DNA of 64,000 nucleotides from assembly GCA_025738555.1 (NCBI GenBank), contig JAOVFP010000007.1:3534001-3598000 (forward strand), read 5' to 3'. A program made the translations under genes and the position numbers. The notes below the pieces were generated by a model. The model saw nothing but the letters and a program-made list of their open reading frames with translations, did no database searches and was not told the DNA's origin. Shown piece after piece: positions 23,624 through 34,766 of the stretch; position 1 is the first letter of the stretch; each line of letters begins with the position of its first letter. The stretch is from Cyathus striatus. Lineage: Eukaryota > Basidiomycota > Agaricomycetes > Agaricales > Nidulariaceae.

Positions 23624-24626
23624 GGTGTATGGTGCCATGTGCTTAGTCAGCACCACATTGGTGCAACGGTGGAATCAGATGGCGAAAAAAATTGAGATTA
23701 TAGGCTTGTAGATTTTGATAGATTATGCATCTGTAGCTTGTACAATCACTTGTGAAATGATGCCTGGACCACCAAAAGCCAAAAAAAAAGCTGCTGCATG
23801 AGCACAAGAGGCCAAAGCACACCTCAGACTGGGTGCAGATCATCCTGTCTTTCCAGGAAAGCCAAAAGGGATGCTTCAGATTCTGAGAGAGAGGGGCCTT
23901 TCAAAGGGTGGCCTTGTCAAGCTCTGTGTGTCTAAAAAGGGTGATGATACATCAGGTAAATGTAAATCTGATGCTATAGATTGCTGTGCAAGGTGTATTT
24001 TGGAGTTACAGCCAGACTTTCAAGAGCAAAGATCACTTGTGCAGGAGGTTATTGAAGATGCTGGATGCTTGTTCATATTCTTGCCCAAGTTTCATTGTGA
24101 ACTCAATTTTATTGAGTATTTCTGGGGTGCTGTGAAGCACTATCTCAGAGAACATTGTGACCATACATTCACATCACTTCAAGAAAAATCTACCCAAAGC
24201 TCTTGAAACTGTCCCAATTGAAACAATAATGAGATGGGAACATCGTATGATGCGATGGATGGAGGCATATCGTGATGGACTGGGAGCAAAGGAGGCACAA
24301 TCCCAGGTAAAGAAGTGCTCATCAAAGCGGTATACTTCACACCGACGAATCCAAGAGGCAGTTGCACGAGCCTTTGATTAGTAATATATAAGTGTGGGAA
24401 TAAATTACTGTATATAGTATATGTTACATAAGGCGGCGGAATTTACATTGGACAAAAATCATAACTCCGTCAGTTTTGACAATTTCGAAAATCCGTCTAG
24501 ACGTTTTGTTCCCATCATAAATACAAGCACTTTGGCTAAAGGAATAAGGAAAAAACTTGTTTCTCACGGTGCTATGGAAGTTGCACAAAAGTGGTGGTGA
24601 CTTAGCGCATGGCACCATAAACCACG
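23624..24626. mobile_element. Deleted Tc1/mariner-like element with a transposase relic
   Basis: Inverted ends share TATGGTGCCATG, then CTTAGTCA or CTAAGTCA, then CACCAC (23624-23656 against 24592-24626). CAGT lies just outside on both sides. The interior of about 0.9 kb holds a shortened transposase. No clear TA duplication is left. Confidence 0.55.
23760..24381 (+). pseudogene. Truncated DDE transposase relic
   Basis: From the ATG at 23760 the frame gives a basic PPKAKKKAAA start, meets TGA at 23799 in frame, and continues through RERGLSKGGLVKLC to DAIDCCARCILELQPDF. It then reads IFLPKFHCELNFIEYFWGAVKHYLRE, the DDE glutamate region. A one-base shift in an A run near 24190 moves the end to the next frame (IMRWEHRMMRWMEAYRDGLGA). 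The first catalytic part is missing, so an internal deletion is likely. It differs from the transposase at 19354 and belongs to another fungal DDE lineage. Confidence 0.72.
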
Positions 24627-24871
24627 ACTGAGCCACGATGCACCACCAGATCCTGAGTCTCAGTCTCATCAGGGGAAAGAGGGACAAGCATATAACGAAG
24701 TATATTACCCGTCGACAACTCTTTTCTGTCCTTGCTGTGCATTTGAAAGTATAAAGTTGGTTTAGCGGGACCCAGACTACAGCTTTCGCTACACCCTCGA
24801 AATTCGAACGGTTAGTAGATCGCTTCCTTTTCTCCTCTTTCAATCTCACGTTTCCCAATTAGGGCGTCGAT

Positions 24872-26564
24872 ATGCTGTCCAAGCTTCTGTTCTGGTCTCT
24901 CGTATCCCTTTTACCTATCTCTTCTGCCTGGGTTGTTCTCGACCACTCACTCCTCGAAAATCTATGCCTTGATGAAGCTCTACCAGTCTTCTCCCTCGGT
25001 TCTTCAGGCACGATTCCCCCTGCTCTTTTGAGAGAGATCATAAACACCTCCACTCCAAATGTCTCTTTGCTATTCAACGAGTCATTAAGTGGTCACTTTG
25101 CGTACGACGGCGACAGGCTAGTAGCCTTTGTCGATAGCACCACTGGTGAAACGCAAGTCTTTCCTGATCTCGGCTCTGTACCACCAGCAGAGGGAGCAGA
25201 GATCAACATCACCCGTGCTTTCCAATTCGTTAATCTCAACGAATCATTCCCGAAGGACCATACGAATGTCAGCGTTGTGCCAGGAAACAGCCTTGTTGGG
25301 GTCAACATTCTACCTGAAGAGCAATCCACCCCTGATCCTCAAGTGTACCTCACCAACGCTCTCATCCAACGTAACATCACCACGAACAGTGGTCGTTTTT
25401 ATCCTGTCTGCGGTCCCGGGAGCACAGCTCCATTCAGCTTCGACATATACAGGAACATCCATTCCCTGTCGTACCTATGGCACTCAGCTACCCTCACAGG
25501 GAAACTCAAAGCCTAACTCGACGAGGACGATGTACGATTACATCAAAGCTTCTTTAACTCCCGTAGGCAAAGAGACCGGTCTAGTGGAAGTTGAAGGCAT
25601 CGACTTATGCTTTTATGACTCTGGTTCGAAGTTCATTCAACCTGTCATTCGCGTTTGGTCTGCTATCCATGCTGACACCATCAATTCGACTGTAGTCCCC
25701 TCTCGTATTGAGTCCTACTTCCCAGTTGGTAAAGGGAGTCCTGAAGTCTTGCTTCCCGTGGTAGTGTCCAAGGACTCCGTTCCTGACCCTGTCCTTCCAG
25801 ATTCTGAGTGTCATGCTGGTGCTTCGAAAACGATCGACCGGCGTGGCGTTCTACCAAACATCAAAGTAGGACGATACGTCGTACGCGACGACATCAAGCA
25901 ATGGGTTACCAATGCCCAAAATTTCCTTTCCAACCTGCGCAAGTCGTCCCCATTCGCCAATTTTGTCGATAGCCAGTACTACTGGGCATACCCTTACCTC
26001 TTCACATCGGACAAGAACCGCTTCATCAACGATGTCCATGTCGCTGAACTCGAAGTCCACGGGAACTGGCATCTCTTTAGCACCGAGAAGAACTGCTGTG
26101 ACCTGGTTGACATCGACGACGACGTTCCCAAGGAGGGATATGGTGGCGGCGCAGGAGGGTCCTTGGCGTATTGGATACTCCACGCGTGCTCTGTCATCCC
26201 AACTCCCACTGATTTCCCTGTACCAGAACGCCGCCGCGCCTTCGACGACTGGTTCAAAGTGTTCAACGGGATGCACGCTGTAGTCGGCTATCGAACCTCT
26301 ATGAAAATAGCAGATGACGTTATGCCTACGTTTGGTCGTGCAATTGCTTTAGGTGCACCGTTTGTTTCTGGGTGGATGCAGGCTGTGAATGTGGATAAGA
26401 GGTATAGGATGGGGAATACGTATTTTGATCATAATCGGAATATTGATCAGCCTTACGGGAGACCTTCTGCTGTTGTCGTTTGTGGGCATGAGGCGGATCG
26501 GGTGTGGCAGGTTGAGAATCTTGGGAGGCCGAAGTGTCTTAGGGAGTACTGGTATGAGAACTAG
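24872..26564 (+). pseudogene. Secreted DUF6345-like protein gene with one frameshift
   Basis: The ATG at 24872 starts a signal peptide (MLSKLLFWSLVSLLPISSA). The frame runs to about 25490 and would stop at 25514-25516. The homologous frame continues one base out of step from about 25490 (GNSKPNSTRTMYDYIKASL) to the stop at 26562-26564. No intron with GT-AG ends fits the junction, so it is a real one-base indel or an assembly error. The C-terminal half has strong landmarks: WAYPYLFTSDKNRFINDVHV, ELEVHGNWHLFSTEKNCCDL, GGSLAYWILHACSVIP and MKIADDVMPTFGRAIALGAP. They recall DUF6345 proteins, from memory only. The product would be extracellular; the reaction is unknown. There are no introns. Confidence 0.65.
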
Positions 26565-28318
26565 GCCGTTTTTCTTTTTTCTTTTGACTCGTTGGCATTT
26601 CACGGATGATTCGAACAGTCTTTTCTTTCGTGTATGATATTCGGACTGATTGTATATGACATTTGGACAGTTTTCTCCCTTTGGAGATAGTACTCTGACA
26701 TCGTACGGAGACCGGACATCATGTCCTTATAACGTACTCAGCGGAATGGTGTGCAAGAGTTGGAACTTTTGCGTAACCACCACTGTAATTCCTGTGGAGA
26801 GTTTGGACAATAATGTATACACTTCCAGTAAGGGTAGACATAAGTATATTACCTATAAGAAATAGCCCAAGAAGTCATTACCGCTGCTTATTGTCACGAA
26901 AACTTAGTTTGCCACCCAACGCATTACGGTGCATGTTAATGCCTTAAGGCATTTCCTGCCCCCCAAGAGAAAGAAATCTTAGACGGCATTGGAGACTTGC
27001 GGAGAGCCCCATAACGCACTTTAACAAGTGTGATAACTTGTAAAGCCCAGTACTGAGTCTTACAATGAAGTCAATGTCATTCGATGACTTTTAGGCTTGT
27101 ATAAGAGTGATCCAAAAAGGTAAAATAAATGTTTAAATAACTTTCCAGCATATGTGAAATTTTACATTGAGTATTAAATAAAAAGTTTTAATTTCTTCTT
27201 GCTACGTACATACGATACAACTAATGCTACTGTCTACTTATGGAGATAAGTAATACAGATTAGTACACACGTCACACTAAGAAGAGTACTTACCAGATTA
27301 TCTTATTGCTTACCTTTAAATTATGTAACTTACCTACAGACTATAGTTCTTCAGTCAAGCCATAAGGACTTGACGAGCATAATGCCCTTGCTAGTGTCGC
27401 CCTTTTATATGTCTAAGGTAGGTGCTTTAGTCAGCACTCAACCGGATCTTGCATAGAGCCGCTCTAAGTTCCGGGCTGTGTCCCTTTAGGCTTAGATGCT
27501 CTAGGCTTGTCCATAACTCTATCTAGTTTTACATGCTGCCGCTTCACAATGTTAATCCGTGTCACAAACCTTATAAAATATACCCATCATAGTAATGGAA
27601 TTATATTTCACCATTCGTGGGGAGTTGTTTTCTTTCTGGCTAATGGTAAGGTATACAAGTGAACTGATATCACCAATATATTAAAAGGCTACTTTAGAGT
27701 CAATAAATACACTCCTGTAATATGTATATATTAAGCATGTTGCAATGGAATATGGGGGTAGGGTAATATTGCTGTTACCTTGAAATTATGCCGTAATCTT
27801 AGAGATACCTTAAGATCTCTTGTATAGTACCGGTAGCCTTATAATTTATTATAGGAAAGCCCATACCTTACAATGAATTGCGGTCTCATTGTGATGTCTT
27901 CAGTACTATCTTATAATTATCTTACAGTGCATTATTACGAGAGTAATGGCTCAATGCCTTCCAAGGTAAATCGAACTTTCATGACAATGCTACTTCGCTA
28001 ACACACATGTAGCGTGATTTTGATTTTAAATTTGAAGAAACGTGCAAAGAAGCAAACATCAAACACTTAGTTAGACAGCATACATACTTACACAGCACTT
28101 ATGTTCAAGTTATGCTTCTCGTGCTGGCTAAACGCTAGAAGAAACGGAATTCTTTACCTGGTTCCACAGCCTTACTCACTACTCGATGCCACTATGACGA
28201 CTTTGACTTCTAGAGGTGATATTCCAGCAGTTCGGAATGTCACTCGAACGTACTTAAGACGCGTATTCTCGTGGAGTCAAAGATCAGTATCCTCATCAGA
28301 TACATTTGCCTCCTAGCA
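26565..28318. other. AT-rich intergenic region, no gene recognised
   Basis: No open frame with family features is seen. Short palindromes such as TGCCTTAAGGCA (about 26938) occur, but I found no paired long terminal repeats, primer-binding site or target duplication. The last 200 bp should hold the promoter of the Y3-like gene. Confidence 0.4.
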
Positions 28319-28944
28319 ATGAAGTTCACGGTATGTGGCTTGCTTCGTATCAATTACTTCGTACTTAACAATTCACAGTCTATCATCAGTCTACTTGGCT
28401 TGGCCGCCGCCCCGCTTGTGCTTGCACAAGCCCCAACACCGCAAGCACCTACGTGCTACACCTCCGGGGTCAGCAGAGCCAATAGTTGTGCTAGTTTCGT
28501 CAATACTTTCTGCGCTGATGTTGCCCAATCTCAGGTAACAGCCATAGGAAAATATCACTAAAAATTAAACTGACCTACGGCACAGTTCCGCCCCGGGGAC
28601 AACGGTGCTAGGTGCTTCAATGTCAATGGGCAACGATGTACTCATTTATTTGTCTATTTTTTTTACGCATGAATTAAACTCTTCGACTTAACAGGTGATT
28701 TCACTGCCCTCAATTCTATCAATTCCGCTGGACCTCCCAGTCAAGTTAACTGCGAAAGTGTCTTGAATAACATAGCAAATAAATGCAGCCAAGTACGTGC
28801 ACTTGCATTTATTGAATTTTTGATAAAATTCAAAATAATTATACGTAGGGCGGAGAAGGGAGGATTGCAAGCGGTGCTAGGTTCACCTTCAGTCTTGATC
28901 CTAACTCTGGATCTTGCAGCTCTACCACTCAGGCTGGGTCTTAA
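28319..28944 (+). CDS. Small secreted Y3-like (glycan-binding protein fold) protein, 137 aa
   Basis: Five exons: 28319-28330, 28379-28534, 28586-28637, 28695-28792 and 28849-28944. The first exon is only 12 bases (MKFT), and the signal peptide SIISLLGLAAAPLVLA lies mostly in exon 2. The mature part has evenly spaced cysteines in the order CYTSG, SCASFVNTFC, CFNVNGQRCDFTALNS, VNCESVLNNIANKC, then GGEGRIASG and FSLDPNSGSC. This matches what I know of the Y3-like proteins of mushrooms (glycan-binding protein Y3 of Coprinus comatus). A disulfide-bonded extracellular lectin-like role is inferred. No defect is seen. Confidence 0.8.
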
Positions 28945-29218
28945 ATAATACAACGTCGACTTACGATATCCGATATGTATTCTGTAACTTGTATTGAAGT
29001 CCGTATTCGCTGAAGAATTGTTATATTTCTGAGACATTCCACCTTGAACTCCCCATAGGCACAAAAGACCGAGTTTCAGTACGAATGGTTTGTCAGGCGG
29101 TGTGAGTAAATCTAATAAAAATATACATGTTGAAGACTTCTGAAACCAATGTAATTTTGCTATGTGAGAAAAGTCTACTTAGTACGAATCCTAGTGGCTT
29201 ACCAAGTAGTATACAGTA
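28945..29218. other. Convergent 3' region between the Y3-like and DUF6699 genes
   Basis: The two genes end towards each other. No further gene or terminator-like structure is obvious. Confidence 0.4.
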
Positions 29219-30352
29219 TCAGCGCCTCTTCTCATTTGTCGATCTTGTCTTCATTTCCCACATTCCATTCCAACCCCTCGCTAAGCCTTCAAAAATAACT
29301 TTATCTCCCATATAATCCACCTGGCATACTCCCTGTCGAGCCAAACCTGGGTCTACACGGGTACGCTCCTGGAATGCGTACCCAATCGCCTCCCGATCCT
29401 CGTTGCTCAGAACCTCATTGTAATAATGTCGCGACTGGATACCAGTCGCCAGCTGGTTAAATGCCTGCGTGAGCACGTCGTAGAGGGTTATTCCGTTAGG
29501 GTGGCTAGCGCGGACATCGATGTACCAAGGAAGAGATGAATGCATGAGGCGTAAGAAATGTGCTGGCGGCTGTGTTGCAAGCTGTGCTAGATCGAGATCG
29601 TTGAACTGCCTTTGCAGGTTTGGGAATGATAAGCTACCGGCCTGCAACGGATTACAGCGGAGATCGTAATAGATTGCGGGATTGTGTGAGGAGTACGTGA
29701 TGAGGGTATGGAGAGTGCGTCGAACAGGGTCAGTGTATTCTGTAGGTGATGTCGTTAAGAACACAAAACTAGAAGAGTAAACAAAAAAACAAACCTTCAA
29801 CTTCAGATCGGTTCCTTCCTACTAGATGAAGTAGTGATTTTACCCCATAATGGGATTCATAATCATCCCTCCAATCCTTAGGTCGTCTAGCAAGATTCCG
29901 TTCATCAAACGTATCAGGTTGCGTGTAAGATGGAATGGTTTGCTGGAAGCCAGAATAATGCGCCCCCGGATATGGTCCAGTGGAACTTGCACGCCTAATA
30001 TCGTGTGCAGGAGCAGGAGCGTACAGAGTATTCGGCGAATGAAGTGGTTGGGGAGCAGCTTGAGGCTGAGCATTGACGATGAAGGGTGAGTATGGAGCTG
30101 CGTAAATGTTGCTGGGGCCTCCCCAAGGGGAAGTTGGTTGGGCAGCAGCATTCCAGCTTTGAGCACTGGATGGGCGTGGTATGGGATTCTGAGGTGGAGC
30201 AAGCCAGGGTGGTGCGTTAGAGCCTTCCGATGGAGCCCATGAAATAGGCTGAGGTGCACTTCAACGTACACGTTAACTGATCAAGTTCGCAGATGTAATT
30301 TTGTAGTAAGCACATACTGTGAGGATGCTCGATGATGTCTCCGGCTGCTCAT
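29219..30352 (-). CDS. DUF6699 domain protein, 339 aa
   Basis: Three exons: 30318-30352, 29795-30258 and 29219-29739, with introns of 59 and 55 bp. The first about 150 residues are Pro/Ala/Gln-rich and look disordered. The conserved part starts near DPVRRTLHTLITYSSHNPAIYYDLRCNP and continues through ATQPPAHFLRLMHSSLPWYI, HPNGITLYDVLTQAFNQL, SRHYYNEVL, VCQVDYMGDKVIFEGL and WNGMWEMKT, the DUF6699 pattern of basidiomycetes. No signal peptide or membrane segment is present, so it is probably cytosolic or nuclear. The function of the family is not known to me. A long open frame at 29840-30271 on the same strand is a shifted reading of exon 2. Confidence 0.85.
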
Positions 30353-31375
30353 TTCGATAGATGGAACTGTGACTGGTCTTGTGGAGCCCGAAGAATCCTA
30401 GACTTTATAGGGGACCGATTACTTACCGTGAGCAAATCAGATCATGATGCGGAAGATATCTACCCCCGGCGGGCTGCAGGCTCAGCTGACATGTAAGCGC
30501 TGGGTAGAAGCTGGACCAGTTTTCTTTAAGTTTTCTCCAGTTCTTCGTATTTCAAAAGTTGTGAACTGACAAATTTAAAGTCCACCGTGTCTCTGAGGAA
30601 TATCATATATAAATAATACGAATGAACTTGGTTTTCGAAATTCCGCAAAACTTACGTTCAATGCACATTCAATGTGAGTCAGGGCACACTGCGCAGAGCC
30701 CATCAGGATCCACCAAGTATAGCAGTGATCTATATTCTTTGCTTTTCTGTAATGTAGTTATGTTTTTGGAAGAGAAATAATGAATACTCTGGGGGCAGTG
30801 TTATATGCAGCAGCAGAATCGGGCCACTCGGAGTCGGGATACTGCCATCAGCGGAGTCAAAGCGGACTTTACTGTTGGCCTCGACTCTCGACCTCGTATG
30901 TGACTTCAACCACAACAAGTTGATTTGACCGTGGCTTGACTGTGGTGTCTCATTCCCTCACGACTACTATGAGGCTTATGAGCGAACATTCTTTATCTTC
31001 ATCATGACTCCAAAACAATATCCTTAGATCCGTGCTTTAACATGGGGGATGGCGAAACTCTGTTCTAGGTCATCTATTCTTATCATTGGCCATCCTAACG
31101 GCGAGTATTTATGCTTTGCGATGCTGGGACTGGTCTGGCTGGTCAACATACAACACCTCATATAGAAGAACCTGCACAGTCGACCAAGCTGGACTGTTTA
31201 ATGTCGCATACTCTAGCCAAATCTATTAAAATGTAGGCCGTCACATTTCAAAGATTTGTATCGCTTTTGGTCCAAAGTCACTAGTGATGAATATCACCAA
31301 ATACTACACTACCTTGACACCTAGTGTATAAAGGATCCTACACCTCGCCATATATTCTGAAGATCTCCAGCTACA
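30353..31375. other. Intergenic region with promoters of the DUF6699 gene and lectin copy 1
   Basis: The part 31060-31376 resembles 35660-35990 upstream of lectin copy 2 (shared words GGCGAGTATTTA, ACAACAC followed by CATATAGAAGA, and ATTCTAGCC or ACTCTAGCC). The lectin duplication therefore included about 300 bp of promoter. No other gene is recognised. Confidence 0.5.
31326..31332 (+). promoter_or_regulatory. TATA box of lectin copy 1
   Basis: TATAAAG, 50 bp before the ATG at 31376; the second copy has TATAAAT at about the same distance. Confidence 0.55.
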
Positions 31376-31710
31376 ATGATTTCAACGTTTGCTCTCTTAG
31401 CTGCTTTGATCATCCCTACTGTCTTTGCTGCGCCCTGGCAGTCAAACCTCGGCGCTTGTGCCAACGAGTTGTCTTTCGATGGTGATATTTATGGTATAGT
31501 GGGCACTACCGTCCTCGGACGCTGGCTTCAGTGCGAGACTTGCATTATGATGATGCTGACAGTTCTGTCGGAACATACTGCTTCTACGATGTGAGTTTCC
31601 CAGTGTTCCATTCTATACTGTCGTTGATCATTATCATGATGTATGCGTCTCATGCGCTTACACATTATCCTAACACGTCACTTCGGGTAGACAGTAATCC
31701 AAGCTATCTC

Positions 31711-33213
31711 GAGTCGTGGCTTCGATTCTGATAGATCGCTGTCGGTAAGCAGCGGGGCTGCGAACTGTTTCGTCGCCGAGAGGGTGATTGATTTCAAATA
31801 TGGTAGGGCGAAATCAATTACTTACCATTTAATAGTTTGAAATCATTGCTTGTATGTAGAAGTAAATACAACTGAAATCAATGCTAATTAGTATGAAATC
31901 AATGAGAGATCAGTCAATTAATTACATTAAGTAGAAATCAATCCCAGTCCGAAATCATTAGAAATCATTAGAGTGAAATCAATGACAATTAAAAAAGAAA
32001 TCAATGAGAAATCAGTCAAAAATCAATGAATAACTCGAAATTGTTAGGTACCCAACTACAGGATATACTAAGTACTAGGATGGTTAACTATATACATATA
32101 CTTACTTTATCTACTAGACCATTAGTCCTTTTCTAACATGTAAACTTTACTCTATATTACACATACCTGGAGAGCGAAATCAATGTTGAAATCAATCATT
32201 TGTACTTAGTTTAAATTACATTTCAAAGTGAAATCATTGCTGAAATCAATCCTTTTGGACTTTGTAATATTATTGGTGCAAGTTTGAAATCATTGGGGAG
32301 ATCAATGTAAATTCCAAAGGAAATCAATGGTAAATCAATACTAAAATCAATATATTATTTCATTCTATTCTATAGCCTTCAGAGGTGCACTAGTTTCAAA
32401 AATGGTAGAACGATGAAATCACGTGACCAAGTTTTCTAAGCTGTAGGATTATTACTATTATAACACTTTTACATAATATGTACCTTTATGTATGATGAAA
32501 ATAAATAAAAACAAGTATTGAAATAACATTAAATTTAGCATTGATTTTAGCAATGATTTCCATATTATATAACATTGATTTTAACATTTATTTCGCATTT
32601 ATTTCCTTTGGAATTTACATTGATCTCCCCAATGATTTCAAACTTGCACCAATAATATTACAAAGTCCAAAAGGATTGATTTCAGCAATGATTTCACTTT
32701 GAAATGTAATTTAAACTAAGTACAAATGATTGATTTCAACATTGATTTCGCTCTCCAGGTATGTGTAATATAGAGTAAAGTTTACATGTTAGAAAAGGAC
32801 TAATGGTCTAGTAGATAAAGTAAGTATATGTATATAGTTAACCATTCTAGTACTTAGTATATCCTGTAGTTGGGTACCTAACAATTTCGAGTTATTCATT
32901 GATTTTTGACTGATTTCTCATTGATTTCTTTTTTAATTGTCATTGATTTCACTCTAATGATTTCTAATGATTTCGGACTGGGATTGATTTCTACTTAATG
33001 TAATTAATTGACTGATCTCTCATTGATTTCATACTAATTAGCATTGATTTCAGTTGTATTTACTTCTACATACAAGCAATGATTTCAAACTATTAAATGG
33101 TAAGTAATTGATTTTGCCCTACCATATTTGAAATCAATCACCCTCTTGGCGACGAAACAGTTTGCAGCCCCGCTGCTTACCGACAGCGATCTATCAGAAA
33201 CGAAGCCACTGGT
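31711..33213. mobile_element. Foldback element built of GAAATCAAT motifs, 1503 bp
   Basis: The two arms (31711 to about 32345, and about 32560-33213) are near-perfect inverted copies around a loop of about 0.2 kb. GTGGCTTCG is near each tip. GCTATCTC at 31703-31710 and 33214-33221 is the target duplication (8 bp exact, 9-10 bp with one difference). Each arm is filled with GAAATCAAT or GAAATCATT words, more than 20 in total, pointing towards the loop from each side. There is no coding frame. It splits an exon of the lectin pseudogene, which fixes both ends. Confidence 0.85.
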
Positions 33214-33303
33214 GCTATCTCAATCCGTTACATCAAGCCCAGATATATCTGATCTAGACATCCGATACTGGGAAGTGCCTAAGAATCCCTAGTAATTCCG
33301 ATG

Positions 33304-34766
33304 GGGCCCACAGATTTTGACGTTGCCCGGTATTTTGACGTTGCCCAAGTGACGTTGCGTGGCGTTGCCGTTTCGAGAATTGACGTTGCATGGCGTTGCC
33401 TGACGTTGCCGATTTAATTTGGGCGTTGCTTGCTGAGGTCCTGTGTTCGAGTCCTGATTGTGCACAAGCTTTGTTAGTAATAAATACAATAAATTAGTAG
33501 GATTTCACAAGGAAAATATACTTTGCATTCATATAATATATATTAGCACTTGATGGGGGACATGAGCCATGTATAACAGGGTATAACTTACAATCTCACA
33601 GTGTAATAAGTTGGAAATAAGTATTTTTTCCTTTGTATACAACATTTTTACTCTAGACTGCTTGTAGTTTAGTAAATACATGATTTATAGAAATAAATAG
33701 TAAAGAATTGGTAGAGATACATGCACTCTACTCATTTTTATACTAGTTGTAGAAATTGTAGAAAATAAGATTTTGACGTTGCCTGGCGTTGCCATTTGAG
33801 AATTGACGTTGCTTGGCGTTGCCGTGACGTTGCTTGCGTTGCCGGACGTTGCCTGGCGTTGCTGTGACGTTGCTGTGACGTTGCCGGTTTAAACTATTTT
33901 GTTGAAAGTGGCGTTGCCGTGACGTTGCTGGCGTTGCCGGACGTTGCTTGATGTTGCCTTTGATTTATTTTGTAGCTCGATTCTTTTTCTTTTTCTTTTT
34001 CTTTAATTATTTTTGCATCATCTAATATAAACTATGAAATATGTACCCTCGCAGTCGAAATTTGTTGGCGAGGGTGTGAAACGCCTGCACCACATAAATT
34101 GATACTTTACAATTTATATTACGTAATCAAGTGATGCGCGCGTCGACGCATTTGTTCGCATTCGTTCACGCTTTCTTTCTCATCTTCCCTCCAACGCCGA
34201 CACTCCTGCATCGCCCTCAACGCCGCTATTACTCAACAGGACTTAAGATCATCGGTATCCCGCTTTACCAAGTCCCAATGAATACCGCAAAACAGTTTAC
34301 TGAAGGTCGTGGTCTGTCCCTCCCTTAGCTTTTATTCTTTAAATTTTTCATTCTATTCATTGGTATGTTTTATGTTTCAAACATTTCCTTTTTCTTTCAA
34401 TAATCTACAATATCAACACCTTTAATATCCGCTTTATTCAACTATTCATCATTAAGTACTCTCTTTATTCAAATTTTCTATAAATTTCATGTATCTACTT
34501 CCCCCCAATTAAGTGAAAATTATCCCCCTTTCTCGACACCTTGGAACATCCAAGGTCGAACAGATATTCACCAACTCGCTTACTAATTTCATTGTTTAGC
34601 CGTTAACCCACCCCTCACCTCTACAGAATAAATCGATCGCGAGTACTTTGGCATTGCTCTGGCGTTGCCGCGACGTTGCCGGCGTTGCGTGACGTTGCGG
34701 TGTGAGAAAGTGAGGCAACGTCACGGCAACGTCAAATTATAGGGCAACGTCAAATTCTAGTAGCCC
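33304..34766. mobile_element. Non-autonomous element with TGACGTTGCC arrays, 1463 bp
   Basis: The ends are imperfect inverted repeats (GGGCCCACAG/GGGCTACTAG, then ATTTTGACGTTGCC or similar). The 9-bp duplication ATTCCGATG is exact (33295-33303 and 34767-34775). About 30 copies of a TGACGTTGCC or TGGCGTTGCC word lie in three clusters: 33315-33430, 33773-33960 and 34655-34755. They face right in the first two and mostly invert at the right end. The right end matches the coding element's terminus near 657. The open frame at 34131-34328 has no recognised domain. Confidence 0.85.

Noticed and set aside
25851..26276. 141-residue minus-strand frame under the DUF6345-like gene
   Set aside because: Antisense shadow of a conserved coding region.
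26870..28100. Possible LTR retrotransposon remnant
   Set aside because: No paired repeats, primer-binding site, polyprotein text or target duplication could be seen.
29840..30271. 143-residue minus-strand open frame
   Set aside because: Out-of-frame reading of exon 2 of the DUF6699 gene; the spliced frame carries the conserved text.
33415..33460. tRNA-like box B (GTTCGAGTCC)
   Set aside because: No pairing T-stem, no box A and no acceptor stem could be found.
33304..33960. CRISPR-like look of regularly repeated GTTGCC words
   Set aside because: Repeats are about 10 bp with variable short spacing and no unique spacers of constant length; this is eukaryotic transposon sequence.
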